Source: Ilyonectria destructans
Taxonomy: Eukaryota; Ascomycota; Sordariomycetes; Hypocreales; Nectriaceae
NCBI GenBank assembly: GCA_020740775.1
Contig: JAHEWK010000023.1
Span: forward strand, 186,001-250,000
Direction of reading: 5' to 3'
DNA: 64,000 bases
Both the position numbers and the translations under genes were made by a program. The notes under the pieces are model-generated. The model was not told the origin of the DNA. It did no database searches and was given only the letters and a program-made list of their open reading frames with translations. How positions within the stretch are numbered: position 1 is the stretch's first letter; every line of letters starts with the position of its first letter. This document shows positions 1 to 10,336 of the stretch, in pieces.

Positions 1-231
1 CTCTGATGCACAAGACCTCGACGAAGACTGCAATGATGAATTAAGTGATTACAAAGAGGAAGAAGACGATACAGCGGCAACCTCGATGATGATACTCCCC
101 TCTGGTACTTGGCTGGATCTCTCTGAGTCTTTATTTCAACTCTCGATGTGTTTTAGACACATCAAGACCAGATCGGAAACATGGACTCATCATTTTACAG
201 CAGTCATGGGGATCCAGCGACGTTCTCTTGC

Positions 232-693
232 CTATCTCACAGCCTGCCAGTCAACGCCCAAGTTCGCTGGACTGATATAATCAAACCACCGCGAACGCTG
301 TTCGTCAGTCAATTGACGGAAGGCGTTGTGACATGGCAAATGTGGAAAGATCAGGTGGAATGTGATGAATTCGGCGTCTTCGACCTTCGCGAAGATGAAA
401 TGTGGCACGTCTTTCAGTCGTGACGGAATCAGTCGGGGCCGCTCCGAATCTAGATCCACGCGATCCAAGGTCAGGTGAATATCTGTGAGTATTTTGACAA
501 TACTGAGGAGCAGAATAAAACCGGATCCCGTGAACCGCCGCTGCTGGAGAATCCACGAAGCCCAAGATGCTGTCGATGTCAAATGAAATGACCGGAGGAG
601 TCTGTTGGGTCCGTTCAGCGTGGAGGCAAGCGTGCTTGGGCTTGCCATCGAGATGCCGGGCTGTATAACCGGAGAAAAACTCTTGCGATTCAC
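232..693 (-). pseudogene. Hypothetical protein fragment
   Basis: An open frame of 153 codons on the minus strand. Its middle and C-terminal parts (about residues 70-145) read like a real protein, with well-mixed residues and stretches such as DRVDLDSERPRL and LTDEQRSRWFDYI, whereas residues 1-35 look like random translation. I do not recognise the family. No convincing intron or upstream exon was found, and other frames overlap it. It lies at the window edge in a transposon-rich tract, so a fragment of a decayed gene is the likeliest explanation. No function is proposed. Confidence 0.3.
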
Positions 694-1329
694 TAGGGCT
701 CAGACGCGCTGTCTTACTATAAACTGGGGGGGTGACGAAATGCCGGTTATCAAGTGTATGAGGCATGTGACGAGGGAATAGTCGATCAAGTTTGTGGTGG
801 TTATATGATCCTTCGGCATCCATGTGCGCTGCTAGAGGTTTTCGATACTTCTGGCCACCACAACCATGGATTCCGACCAGAAACTGCTGGATAAACTTCT
901 CTGTGACATACTTTACGTCAGACCAGGTGTTGCCATCAGGAAGATCTGCTTGCTCTCCAGCATGGAACTCCGGACTTTGAGATTCTGTCCGAGCTGCGTG
1001 CTCTTAGGCGTAGTGGTCCCACCCTATTTGACAAGTAGGTCAGCGCCATCTGAAGCCCTGTTAGTGGAATCCAGGAGGCAATTGCGATATAAGTCTTCAG
1101 CGCCGCAATGTGAAGGGCTGCCCCTGAGTTTGTTCAACGAAAGGGTGCGGTGGATTGGTCTATCTAAGACTAAGGAGTAGCAAAGGAGAAGGAGCTAAGC
1201 TAAGGGTAGCTTACAGTTATAAAGCAGAGCTCTCGTTTGCAGGGCGGTAGTAGCTAGCAGAAGGGAAGGTCAATCTCGCATAGCTAGGTCGGGACCGGCA
1301 CGGCATAGCTCGTGCCCCTATACCAGGCC
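694..1329. other. Intergenic, nothing recognised
   Basis: Short overlapping open frames on both strands, none with recognisable domains or good splice context. It separates the hypothetical fragment from the 3' end of the HP1-like gene. Confidence 0.4.
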
Positions 1330-2251
1330 TCAGCCCATGACAATGTGTCGTTCATAGAACTGAAGCATCTGTTTCGTGTCAACAAGGAAACCGACGAGCT
1401 GATGAGGTGAGGGAGGGATGAACTACCTTCTGCGGACACTTCTTGTAGATAGTTTGCGTGTTATGCTTGGTCTTCTCGCCGTTCTTCCATATAAGAAAAA
1501 CGACCAGCTTCCCATTGCCGCCGTCCTCACACGCGTCAATTGTCTCAACCTCATCCTCCCATGACCCTGAAGGAGGGCTCCAATTCTTCACAGTTGCGGG
1601 TGAAGTCTTACCAGTCAAATGCGTCTCGTTTCCTTGCAATCGCTTAGTAGTCGTCTTAGTGGTGCTATTTGTTGCCCGTCTTCGCTTTCTGTTCTGAGCC
1701 GCTTGGTCTGATTCCTTGATCATCTGATGTCTTCCACCAATCTTATTAAAATACTCGTTGAGAATCTCTTCGCCTGACACCCTGAAGAAAATGCGCTAAT
1801 TAGAAAACTGCAGGATAAAGTAGAGGAGCCTAATACATACTTGAGATTGCCCTCTGGTTCCCACGTCCAGTCTTTCTTGCTCTCATAGCCCTCCCACTGA
1901 ACCAGAAATTTGAGAGCTCCCTAGAAAGACGTCAGTTACAGACATGGCCCAGCTGGACGCAACATGCTAACATCTCTGTCGACGTAGTGGTTTTTGATCG
2001 TCTTTACAATGAAACTAAGCTTCGTTAGTATTGTATTAAGCTCGTAGCAGCCAAGAGCCTCACAACTCCTCTTCATGTTCGTCGTCAACCTCATCTTCAT
2101 CTTTATCGCTCCCGTCCATTGTGTCGCCCTTGGGAGCTTCGACTCTGTCTCGGTTCGCGACCAACATTGAGCTCCCCTGAGTCCAGGTCTTAAACTTGCC
2201 CCGATTCGAAGATTCGTTGTCACACAGTGCTCCAGGAAACTTAGCTCTCAT
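1330..2251 (-). CDS. HP1-like chromodomain/chromoshadow protein
   Basis: Heterochromatin protein 1 homolog, expected to bind H3K9-methylated nucleosomes in the nucleus. Model: exons 2067-2251, 1972-2014, 1841-1920, 1427-1781 and 1330-1368, all in phase, about 233 aa. Residues about 50-62 are acidic. A chromodomain follows, split over three exons: FIVKTIKNHYVDRD, then GALKFLVQWEGY, then DWTWEPEGNL. It keeps three aromatic-cage positions (F in place of the usual Y, then W and Y of QWEGY). A lysine/arginine-rich hinge precedes a chromoshadow domain with PPSGSWEDEV, GKLVVFLIWKNG and, in the last exon, MLQFYERHI. The intron before exon 2 has a perfect TACTAAC branch site. Its first donor (GTTGTG) and the start codon at 2251 are the least certain parts. 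No stop interrupts the model. It lies 265 bp from the left end of IE-1. Family assignment is strong; whether it is the only HP1 gene in this genome cannot be seen. Confidence 0.85.
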
Positions 2252-2515
2252 CTCGTCCTGCCTGCCACAGGGAGCTTGCATTAATGGGCTGGCGTTTGTA
2301 GCGCGAAACCAAAGCGCCCATCGACTTGCCGTGTGGCGAAACTTTTGGGGAGGTTGATAAGGTGCAGGCCATCGCGTCGGGAACGGGGCGCGTTTCGCGC
2401 TCTGTAAAAATTGAAAAACCCCAGGAACGGGGTCGTTACAAGTCCCCCAAAGGCTACTCCGCGGAAGAACCAGCGCCCAACAGCCAGGGACGGGAAAACA
2501 TCGGCGAAACGGGTA

Positions 2516-2553
2516 CCTACGGAGGCCTATAGGGCACACTGTTGCAAAACTCC
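2516..2553 (+). repeat. IE-1 left terminal inverted repeat
   Basis: The core CCTATAGGGCACACTGTTGC pairs with the inverted copy at 6472-6509 (CCTATAGAGGTCACTGTTGC). It also aligns base for base, without gaps, to the 37-bp repeat of IE-2: TACGG at positions 3-7, CT-TAGGGC at 12-20 and CACTGT, then CAAAAC. Confidence 0.75.
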
Positions 2554-3243
2554 CTGTCAGCTGTCTTTAGTGCCCATCCCCCACTATTAGGCCAGAAATG
2601 ACCCCACACCTTACTAATCCAGATACTTCAGCATAAGTAGTAAGCAGGTACTGCGGACCAGCTGCGGGCCCGCGCGATTCGTATCCGTCCAACCTGCTGT
2701 TTGAATGCTACGAAGTGGCAACGTGCTCCAGTGATGTTGTAGAACCTCGATCTACACAATACGGTCCAAGCTATTTAGTTCTTTCCAAGCAATCACTAGC
2801 GAACTATAAGGCATTGTAATCAACCTGATTTTCATTTGCTATGGTTGTAAGTCGAAATGCCGCTGTGCCGGATGTAAACTCCCGGTACTTATCCAGCCTT
2901 CAAAGTGGCCTCAACCTCCAAATTTGACGGCGCTGAGGACGTGTATATGCCAGCGTCCCTTTCACAATAGCCTCAAATTTTCATTCAGAGACTCAAATTG
3001 CGATCCCCATTTGAGCTGGTATTTTTTTGCTCAAGGATTCTTCACACCAGGTGTCAACCGCCTATGTATGAGCACACAGCTTGGTAAGCCAGCAGCGGCT
3101 CAGCGCAGTGTTCCCGAGTCGGGTCAGCAGAGGACTAGCGTGGCGATCTCACGCTCAAGAGAGTCTAGTGATCACCATTCATCGTAGCAAAGGGCAACAT
3201 TGTTATGTTTTGTAAACAATAAAATCTCGTTCCCAATGTCAAC
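2554..3243. other. IE-1 left subterminal region, no gene seen
   Basis: About 690 bp between the left terminal repeat and the first gene. It contains only short frames; a promoter for the acidic-protein gene is expected here, but no distinct element was recognised. Confidence 0.4.
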
Positions 3244-4765
3244 TTGTTTCATTCTTTGCTTCTCTTGGCCCAAGGTCTCTCCTTAAACAGAATGGAACCC
3301 CTAGACATTCCCCCTGAGTATGTCTACTGCGTCAAAGCCGGGAAGAAACATCATGATCTCTTTACCACGATATACGCTGGCGAAAACTATTGTGGCCGTT
3401 GCGGTTTAGCCAACCCCTTTCAATCCCAAGGTCGGGCCAGGTCCAGAACTCCAGCCCTTCCGGGCCCCTATGATGAGGTGGTTGAGGTCGAAGACTCTCC
3501 GCCACAGCCAGCCAGTCCAGCAAGTCAGCTTATGCGTGACAGACCAAAACCAGTATCGTCTTCCGGTATTGGGTACGCGCAACTACTGCCCAACACGGTG
3601 CCTGTCTCCAATGGAGTGACTGCGAATACACGGGCACGCCTATATCCCTCTAAGCCGGCAAGCGATACTCCCTATCCGCAATTCATGGCGGTCGCATCGG
3701 CGGCCAGTCAGGCCATTCAAAACACCAAAGGCAGCACCAGAAAGCCTAAGCGGCAGCGCACTGGCTACCAATGGGTCCACATCAGTCTCCTGCTCGTGAG
3801 CTTGGAGACCAGGTACTTCAATGGCCTTGCGATAGAGGTCCCAGAGACGGTGCTGCCTCCAAAGGATACAGTGATCAAGTTTAGCGCGGCCGACCTCCTT
3901 ACCTGGCCTTCATTCACTCGGGTCTTATTTGAGCACCTGCGTCCACTCCCAAGCACCATCGATCCAACCAACAAAGAGCTTTGGAACCTTTCTTACGCTT
4001 CGTCCTTTTCTGGCAAGAAAATCGTTACCGTTCCCAACACCGATAAGTACACGACGCCGTCAAGCATGCTCGCTTCTGGACACTTTTCGAACAACCAATC
4101 TGGGCAGGTAAAGGTGCTCGTTGTCCTGATATCGACCGATGTCGTTGACAAGCAGGAGCCAATCACCCCGCTGAGGCCAGACGAGTACTTAACGCCTGTC
4201 AGGAAAGACAAAAAAAGGAAGGTCAAACAGGAGGACTCAAGCCCAGAGCTGAAGAAGCGTATCAAGCAAGAGAGGCAGATCAAGAAAGAGAAGGGTGTAA
4301 AGAATGGGAGACAAGTCAAGCAGGAAAACGCAGTTCCAGCTTCCTCCTACTCGAACCCGGCGGTTGATGAGGGCAGCACAATCGTCGACAACATTGTTGT
4401 GCAGGTGGATGCAGCAGATCTGAGCGATCTGGAGGATCCCGTTGACGATCTAGTTTTCGACAGCGTCTCCGACGTGGAAGGGGATGAGCGTGAGGCAGAC
4501 CAAGGCCCCGAGATCGAACGTGGGAATGACGCAGGTTTTTTAACAGAGTTCGTAAGAATCCCGGCCAAATTTTCACCCAGAGAAATACTGACCTCAGAAG
4601 ATAAACCTGCAGTCGGCAGTCACACCAGAATCTATCGAACAAGCTCCAACACAACAATTTGAGGATAATGCCGTCGAAGGAATCCCCCCGGCCCACTCAA
4701 CACGTTTTAGGGGCACGAAGATCCCCATGACCTTTGCCTCTCGACCTAGAAAGAGGAGAGATTGA
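3244..4765 (+). CDS. IE-1 acidic protein with basic nuclear-type patches
   Basis: Two exons: 3244-4551 and 4613-4765 (intron GTAAGA...CTGCAG with TACTGAC branch site). About 486 aa from the first ATG; an in-frame ATG at 3292 (MEPLDIPPEY) is equally plausible. The N-terminus carries a possible zinc site (C and H residues, then YCGRCG at about residues 49-54). A central globular-looking part is followed by dense basic patches (KDKKRKVKQ, KKRIKQERQIKKEK) typical of nuclear import signals, an acidic stretch (SDLEDPVDDL) and a basic C-terminus ending in SRPRKRRD. The layout matches the 389-aa protein of IE-2, which also has a basic patch, acidic tail and short basic end. It converges on the integrase gene, whose stop lies 9 bases away. 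No domain family is recognised; a DNA- or chromatin-associated accessory role is inferred only. Confidence 0.65.
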
Positions 4766-4774
4766 CTATTCAAG

Positions 4775-5515
4775 CTACCCATCAGAGGTGCCAGCGTCCT
4801 CCTCGTCATCACTTATTCCCTCAATGTCATTTCCATTTTCGTCTTCAACGCCAAGTTCAACAAGCGGCTGTTCTGCTGGTTCCAGATCTGCAAGCTCCTC
4901 TTGATGGGCTTGATTTGCTCGTGCAAGTAGTGCTTCCTATACATAGTTAACTGGATACTTTAATGCGCAGATAGACATAGCATCTTACATATTCGGCAAC
5001 TCCCCCGGTCGGTGCTCTACGGTAGGCTAGCGTAGGACGTTGTCCACTCTCTATGTGCCGAATGATCCTGTCGCGAAGGGCAAGGTAGAAGCGCTTCAAT
5101 GGGCGCAACTTGTCAGGCTCCTGGTGATCGCCGAGGACTACATTATGGTAATCCATTTCGTTAAGAACGTCGCGGCACCATTCCTTTGTCTCTGGCTCAA
5201 GACATGTGCTGATGTCGATGCCAGCCAGTGGCTGTGCCAGCTCGCCTAGAACTGTACGGTCGATGGGGATTCCCCAATTGCAAGCCTTGCTTGGGTCAGG
5301 GTAATGGTAATTCATCCAAGGTTGGCCGTGCACAACATGAGGCCGGTTCTTCTGAAGGCGAATTTTGTGTAGATTCCACGCCTCTACGAAATCGAAGAGC
5401 TCTTGACGCAGCACATCTTCGAAGACAGCGTAGATAGCAATCTGATCCTCGAGCATATCGCCGTCAAAGTCCCCATCTCTGGCAAGCCCGCGAGCAAGAT
5501 CACCGTACGGTCCAC
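4775..5515 (-). pseudogene. Integrase C-terminal remnant (IE-1)
   Basis: Two exons, 4989 to about 5515 and 4775-4936 (intron GTAAGA...TATAG). It matches the C-terminal third of the 513-aa integrase of IE-2: FVEAWNLHKIRLQKNRPHV here against FIRVWNSHSIRRQANRPHV there, preceded in both by a DRIAI/DQIAI-type segment. The last exon adds an acidic tail (ISDDEEDAGTSDG). Everything upstream of residue GDFDGD, including the HTH region and the D,D,E catalytic core, is absent, and the sequence runs into the oppositely oriented Cys-rich gene. It cannot encode an active transposase. Confidence 0.7.
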
Positions 5516-5530
5516 CCGGCTGCTCTGCAC

Positions 5531-6233
5531 ATGGTATCGTTACTGATTACATTTGTTTGGGTAGAAGAAGAGGGCACAAAAGAAGAAGGCACCTCCGATC
5601 GGCTCGGCGCGTGACTTCCCCTGCCGCCCCTGTGTTACCCGCGCTACCAAGAACCCTGGGCATGAGTGTGCCTCTCAGGATAGTAAGTGGCTATTCTGTC
5701 GTAGAAGCTTTTCCAGGGTAACTTATACGGACAGATACTGGTGCTGCCTGCTGGGACTGCGCAAAGAACGGTCACACGTGTCGGCCAGTGAGTAAACAAT
5801 ACCGACTCTCTACAAATCAGATGCTAATCAGTTGTTATCAAAGGTCCCCGCTGGTGCCGTCTCTGCTGTGCGTGCCTTCTGGGAATTGAACCGGCTGATC
5901 GACGATGTAAATAAGGATCCCGACGATGCCTGGCACTCTGCAGCACAGCGCGCAGCACAGCAACTACGCGCTTGCGGTGCTGCTGACCGGTGTCCTGCTG
6001 CCGCTCTAGCTCATTCTCCCGCCTTGGCTCGCCTTGGTGAATCAGCCGAGCCGACACTCGAGGAGCGGAAGGTTGCGGCGCTGGAGGCCATCGCTGAGGC
6101 TGCTCGTCTCTGGACTGTAAGTAGGTCAAGACTTAGTTACGAATCCGTTAGTTACTAAGTCGGTATTTAGCAGCTCAATAAGCCGAACGAGGAAGGTACA
6201 GAAGTGGGAGAGGAATCGGATAAGGAATACTAG
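5531..6233 (+). CDS. IE-1 Cys-rich DUF3716-like protein
   Basis: Spliced model: (start uncertain, possibly ATG at 5531 then exon 5565-5682), 5735-5787, 5844-6116 and 6171-6233, with phases that agree. The diagnostic part is CRPCVTRATKN...HEC followed after an intron by GAACWDCAKNGHTC: a C-x2-C...C...C-x2-C...C pattern as in the fungal DUF3716 family. The C-terminal region is Ala-rich and helical, ending in an acidic tail (EEGTEVGEESDKEY). If the ATG at 5531 is used the first intron would be only 31 nt, unusually short, so the 5' end may be broken. Two proteins of the same type flank the gene set of IE-2. Function unknown. Confidence 0.55.
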
Positions 6234-6471
6234 GCGTTGATATCATCCAACAAAATAGAGCTGTTAAGGGGTTTATTTGAAGTGGAATGTTTTGGTCGAA
6301 CATTAGTGAGACTTCTAAGCGCTGATCCGCAGCGGCCCCGCTGTAGTTCGTTCTGTTGACCGTTTGGGCATGAATTCAACAGAATTGAGTACGGAGGTAC
6401 ATGGCTCAATGTACTGTGGGGCAAAAGCCTTGATCATGTGGACCCCATTTTGCGTGTTCAGGCGTGCTTTT

Positions 6472-6509
6472 GGGGTTTTGCAACAGTGACCTCTATAGGC
6501 TGCCATAGT
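6472..6509 (-). repeat. IE-1 right terminal inverted repeat
   Basis: Inverted partner of 2516-2553, with the same spacing of the shared blocks (CTAYGG, GCCTATAG, CACTGTTGCAAAAC). The outer end is followed directly by a short minisatellite. Confidence 0.72.
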
Positions 6510-6519
6510 TGACCGTTGT

Positions 6520-6562
6520 CCGAGGTCCGTCGTCCGTCGTCCATCGTCCGTCGTCCGTCATC
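6520..6562. repeat. Short minisatellite
   Basis: Imperfect tandem units of CGTCCGT/CGTCCATC type directly outside the right end of IE-1. No coding value. Confidence 0.7.
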
Positions 6563-6783
6563 ACCCGGTCGGCCCCGTATGAGGCCGAAATCTCCGGACC
6601 GCCCCAAAGCACTAAGAACCAAGATGCTACCGATGAGCCACCATATCAAACCCTGGATAGCCGCCAGTAGCTGTACAGTTAGTCACCATCAATTCAACTA
6701 CCATCGACCCCTCTGCCGACAGCTTTCTTTCAGGCTCTGCCATCACAACATCGCAAAAGATTTGCAGCATCATCAACTCAACA

Positions 6784-7400
6784 ATGGCCAATAAAAACGT
6801 CATAGTCATTGGCGCCGGTCCTGTCGGTCTCTTTACCGCAATGCTCCTTGCGCAGAAGGGAATCAAGGTGACCGTGTTTGAGGCAGATGAAGGCGTTTCC
6901 CGCAGTCCGAGGGCCGCCGTGTGAGTTCTCCCATCACCTTCTGTCGACGACCATTGCGTTTCGTTTCGCTGACGTTGCCAATGCCTAGACAACTTCCCGC
7001 GGTCGTTCTCGAGTTTGCCAAGGCCGGAATACTCCAAGATGTTCTTGATTACGGCCACAGGTCCGACGATGGAGTCTGTTGGCGAGACGGAAACGACACA
7101 ACAAAGATCCTGGCTGATCTAACTCCGCCACCAGTGGATAATCCGAACGTGTGTGCTGCAATGCTGGGTCAACACGAACTCTGCCAAATCTTTCTCAAGC
7201 ACTTGCACAACACGGGGAATGGAGATGTCATCTTCAATCACGCCTTCACCCGTGCTGAGGACCATGGCGACTCGGTTACTGTTCACGTCAAGCGTATACT
7301 TGACGACGAAGAGTTGAGCTTCAACTGTCGGTATCTGATCGGAGCCGATGGCGGTCGGAGTTCTGTCAGGAAGCACTTGGGTCTATCCCTAGCAGGGTTC
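6784..7400 (+). pseudogene. FAD-dependent monooxygenase, 3'-truncated
   Basis: N-terminal portion of a class A flavoprotein monooxygenase (aromatic-ring hydroxylase type). Exons 6784-6920 and 6989 to about 7400, with a standard intron. The first exon encodes the Rossmann FAD-binding motif IVIGAGPVGL at residues 6-15. Around residue 180 is the second FAD motif, LIGADGGRSS. The frame runs into the left end of the hAT element (CAGGG... at 7393) and stops at 7434. The substrate-binding half is missing and does not resume after the transposon, so the gene is dead. Reading frame and splice sites are otherwise clean, suggesting recent inactivation. The substrate cannot be told. Confidence 0.8.
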
Positions 7401-7727
7401 AAATCCATACCACGAAATCCACATATGGATCCATAATGTGGATCCATATCCATTCCATTCCATTCCACGTGGGCTTCAGCATTTCCATATCCACGCCACG
7501 GAGCCCCTTCCACATGTTCCACATGTGGAAATTGTGGAAAGGAATGGAAATTTTAGGTGGGGTTTGAAAATACCTGGATTTCCTTGTGAAATAGCGCATA
7601 CCCTAAGTACTTTCTATCGCCCACAACAACGCAGTAACATCGATTTGCCACCCCGTTTTATCCGTACACAAAGTTCAAACAAGTCTATTCTGGGGGGTTT
7701 ACTGTTGCTCACGTTACTACCCCAAAA

Positions 7728-10172
7728 ATGGCCACCCTCCATCCTACCGAGTCAACCACACCCGTTCCAGAACGTACAGAAGAAGACAATCAACGACTCT
7801 TTCAGCTCTACAAAGGCTGGACCTTGACGGAGAGAGACGGCCAAGTGCGTCAATGGGTATACCAGTTCGGCTACGATATCCAGAATGCCCAGAAGCGGGA
7901 ACGCCGATGGGTGTGTTGCCTTTGCATCAAGCAAAAGCGGCCGAGGCCAAAGAGTTATGCCATCAAAGGGTTGCAGAACGCCGAGGGTCACCTGTACACG
8001 GACCACAATGGCATCATGGATCCGACAGGCAAGAGGCAAAAGCCTGCACAGGCATCCGAGAAAGCACATCAGTCCATTGCAACAATCCTACAGTTGAACC
8101 CCAAGGAGCCGAAGGAACAAGATTTGATCAATACGCTGATCAAACGTTTCGACAAAACTGTATTCCAGCAGAAACTTGTCAACTGGATTGTCAATTCTAA
8201 CCAATCCTTCTCGATCGTCAACGATCAAGATCTTCGAGACATCTTCAACTACCTCAACCCATCTGTCGAGATCACAAAAGCTAACATTACTGACGTGACC
8301 GTGCGTGCCATCGCAGAACGAGAATTTACCAACAACATGGAAAGAGTGAAGGATGCTTTGCGAAAGAGTCCAGGACAGATCCATATCCAGTACGATGGCT
8401 GGAAGTCTGGTAACCGACACGCCTTATACGGCATCACATGTGTGTTTCGGGATTCCAACGATCGGCCACAGAAGTGTGTCCTCGGCCTGCCTGAGCTTAC
8501 AGAGCGGCACACAGGCGAGAATATCGCCGGGCAGATCATCGAGATCATTCGAGAGTACGAGATCAGCGATAAACTCGGATATTTCACATTGGATAATGCC
8601 GGTAACAATAAAACCTCGATGGAGGAGCTTGCATTAGAATTTGGCTTCGACTGGGAGAAGCGATGGGTTCGCTGTGTTGGCCACGTTGTCAATATAGTAG
8701 TGAAACAGATGCTGTATGGCAAGAACCCGGCTGCTTTCGAGAAAGAGGTCTTTGAAGGACTCCACACGGCAGCGAAGGAGCATGAAGTCTGGAGGAGGCG
8801 AGGCTCCGTTGGAAAATGGCATAACTTTGCTGTTGTAGGTGGCTGAGCCCCCGATTTTATTTGTTATACTCACGAAGTCCTAGGAGGTGAGCAGATCGGA
8901 CACGTGGACCGATATGCTCAAGAAGGTACAGGCTGTCGAGAGCCAACTCTCTGACGACGCTCAGCTCAAGAAACACTGTCCAGTTGGAGTAGTGGTCGAC
9001 AATGCTACCCGGTGGCTTTCTCAATTCTCGATGATTGAGCGTGCTCTTGTTTTGACGCCATTTTATAATTCTTTTGTCCAGAGAGCGTCAAACGAGTGGG
9101 AGAAGGTCAACTTGACGAGAGCTGGCAACATCAAAAAGGGCTCCAAGCAGCCCTTCTTCCTGAAGGAAGAGAATCGCATGACAAATGATGATTGGCATGT
9201 GCTCGGGACTCTTTACGACATTTTGCTTGACTTCCAGCTGGTTGTGAAAGGCCTTGAGGGTGATGGACAGGGAAAACACCGGAGAAAGGTCGAGGAAAAC
9301 GAGATCGAGCCCCCACTGTCTGGTAAGCCTTAGACTTCTCAAAAGCGGCCCGATTCTTATTCTAACAGCTGACTTGTACAGGTACAAGCTGGGATCTTAT
9401 TCACGCGTACGAATTTCTTCTCGAAACCCTTGAATCCGCGAAAAGAGCAGTCGCCAATTTTCCAGACGGCCACCACCTCGCCGTCAACATCAACCTGGGT
9501 TGGCTCAAATTGAACGAATACTACGAGCATTTGAACGATAGTCCCCTCATCTATGGCGCCGCAGTTCTCCATCCTGCTTACCGGTGGGCACTGTTTGACG
9601 ATTTGTGGGGAGACGACGAGGAAAGACAACTGTGGATTACCAAGGCGAAGGAGATGGTCCAGGGTCTCTGGGAGAGAGAGTATAGGGACCATGAGGTTGA
9701 TGATCCAGAGATTGAATTGCCTGCCAATAAGCGGCTGAAGACCTCCAGAAACAAGTTCACAGCGTGGCGCACAAAGAAGCGAGGACTGACGGCTGGAGGG
9801 ATTTCCGTTAGCGAGTCGCCCATTCAATCCTCGGCTCAATCCCCTAGGTCCTCAGTTAGCGGTCTGGATCTTGATGAATACGAGCAGTGGCAGCGTGATA
9901 TCGAGGATTCTGACGCTTCTGTCACAGATCCCTACGAATACTGGCACATAAGGCGGCTCAAATACCCTCGGTTGTCTAGGATGGCCTTGGATCTGCTTAC
10001 TGTGCCACCAATGTCAGCCGAGTGTGAGAGGCTTTTCTCAACCACTGGCCGCATGGTTACCAAGAGCCGCAATAGACTAGATGCCAGTACAATTGGGCTT
10101 TGTCAGACATTACGGAGTTGGTTGCGTGCCGGTGTGATCGGGTCGCTAGATAGGATTCTAATGGACCAGTGA
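7728..10172 (+). CDS. hAT transposase (intact)
   Basis: Three exons, 7728-8834, 8884-9322 and 9382-10172, give 778 aa without stops. Order: BED-type zinc finger (about residues 45-90, with WVCCLCIKQ and the later H residues of GHLYTDH); the RNase H-like core with IQYDGWKSG as a likely first catalytic Asp region and the conserved TLDNAGNN; GHVVNIVVKQ and GSVGKWHNFAV typical of hAT proteins; DNATRWLSQF in exon 2; and the C-terminal dimerisation region YPRLSRMALDLL, PPMSAECERLFSTTGR. It would act in the nucleus to excise and integrate its element. All hallmark motifs are present, so activity is possible. The same family occurs in damaged form at 11.3-14.8, 27.8-30.1 and 51.9-53.0 kb. Confidence 0.88.
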
Positions 10173-10336
10173 CAAAAACATTGACGTCACCAAGGCATGG
10201 ACGCGACCCACTAATTACCATTGTTGGATGAAGTAGGTTTCCATTCCACAAATTCCACAATATGGATCCATTTCCATAATGGATCCATTTCCACCCATTC
10301 CACATCGAAGTTATTAGTCAGCATCCATATCCACGC

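Larger units (their letters stand above)
2516..6509. mobile_element. IE-1: decayed multigene integrase transposon
   Basis: A 4.0-kb element bounded by imperfect 38-bp inverted repeats (2516-2553 and 6472-6509). It contains an acidic/basic-patch protein gene (+), the C-terminal part of an integrase gene (-) and a Cys-rich DUF3716-like gene (+). The same gene types, and termini of the same consensus, occur in the intact 5.06-kb element at 32502-37565. The catalytic half of the integrase is missing and the Cys-rich gene abuts the break, so this copy is an internal-deletion or rearranged derivative and non-autonomous. No matching target-site duplication is visible at its ends. Confidence 0.72.

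Noticed and set aside
2252..2539. N-terminal extension of the HP1-like frame to an ATG at 2539
   Set aside because: The extension is Arg/Pro/Cys-rich without HP1 character and overlaps the left terminal repeat of IE-1; the ATG at 2251 was preferred.
6516..6794. 92-aa plus-strand frame
   Set aside because: Its start is translation of a minisatellite and it ends where the real monooxygenase begins in another frame.
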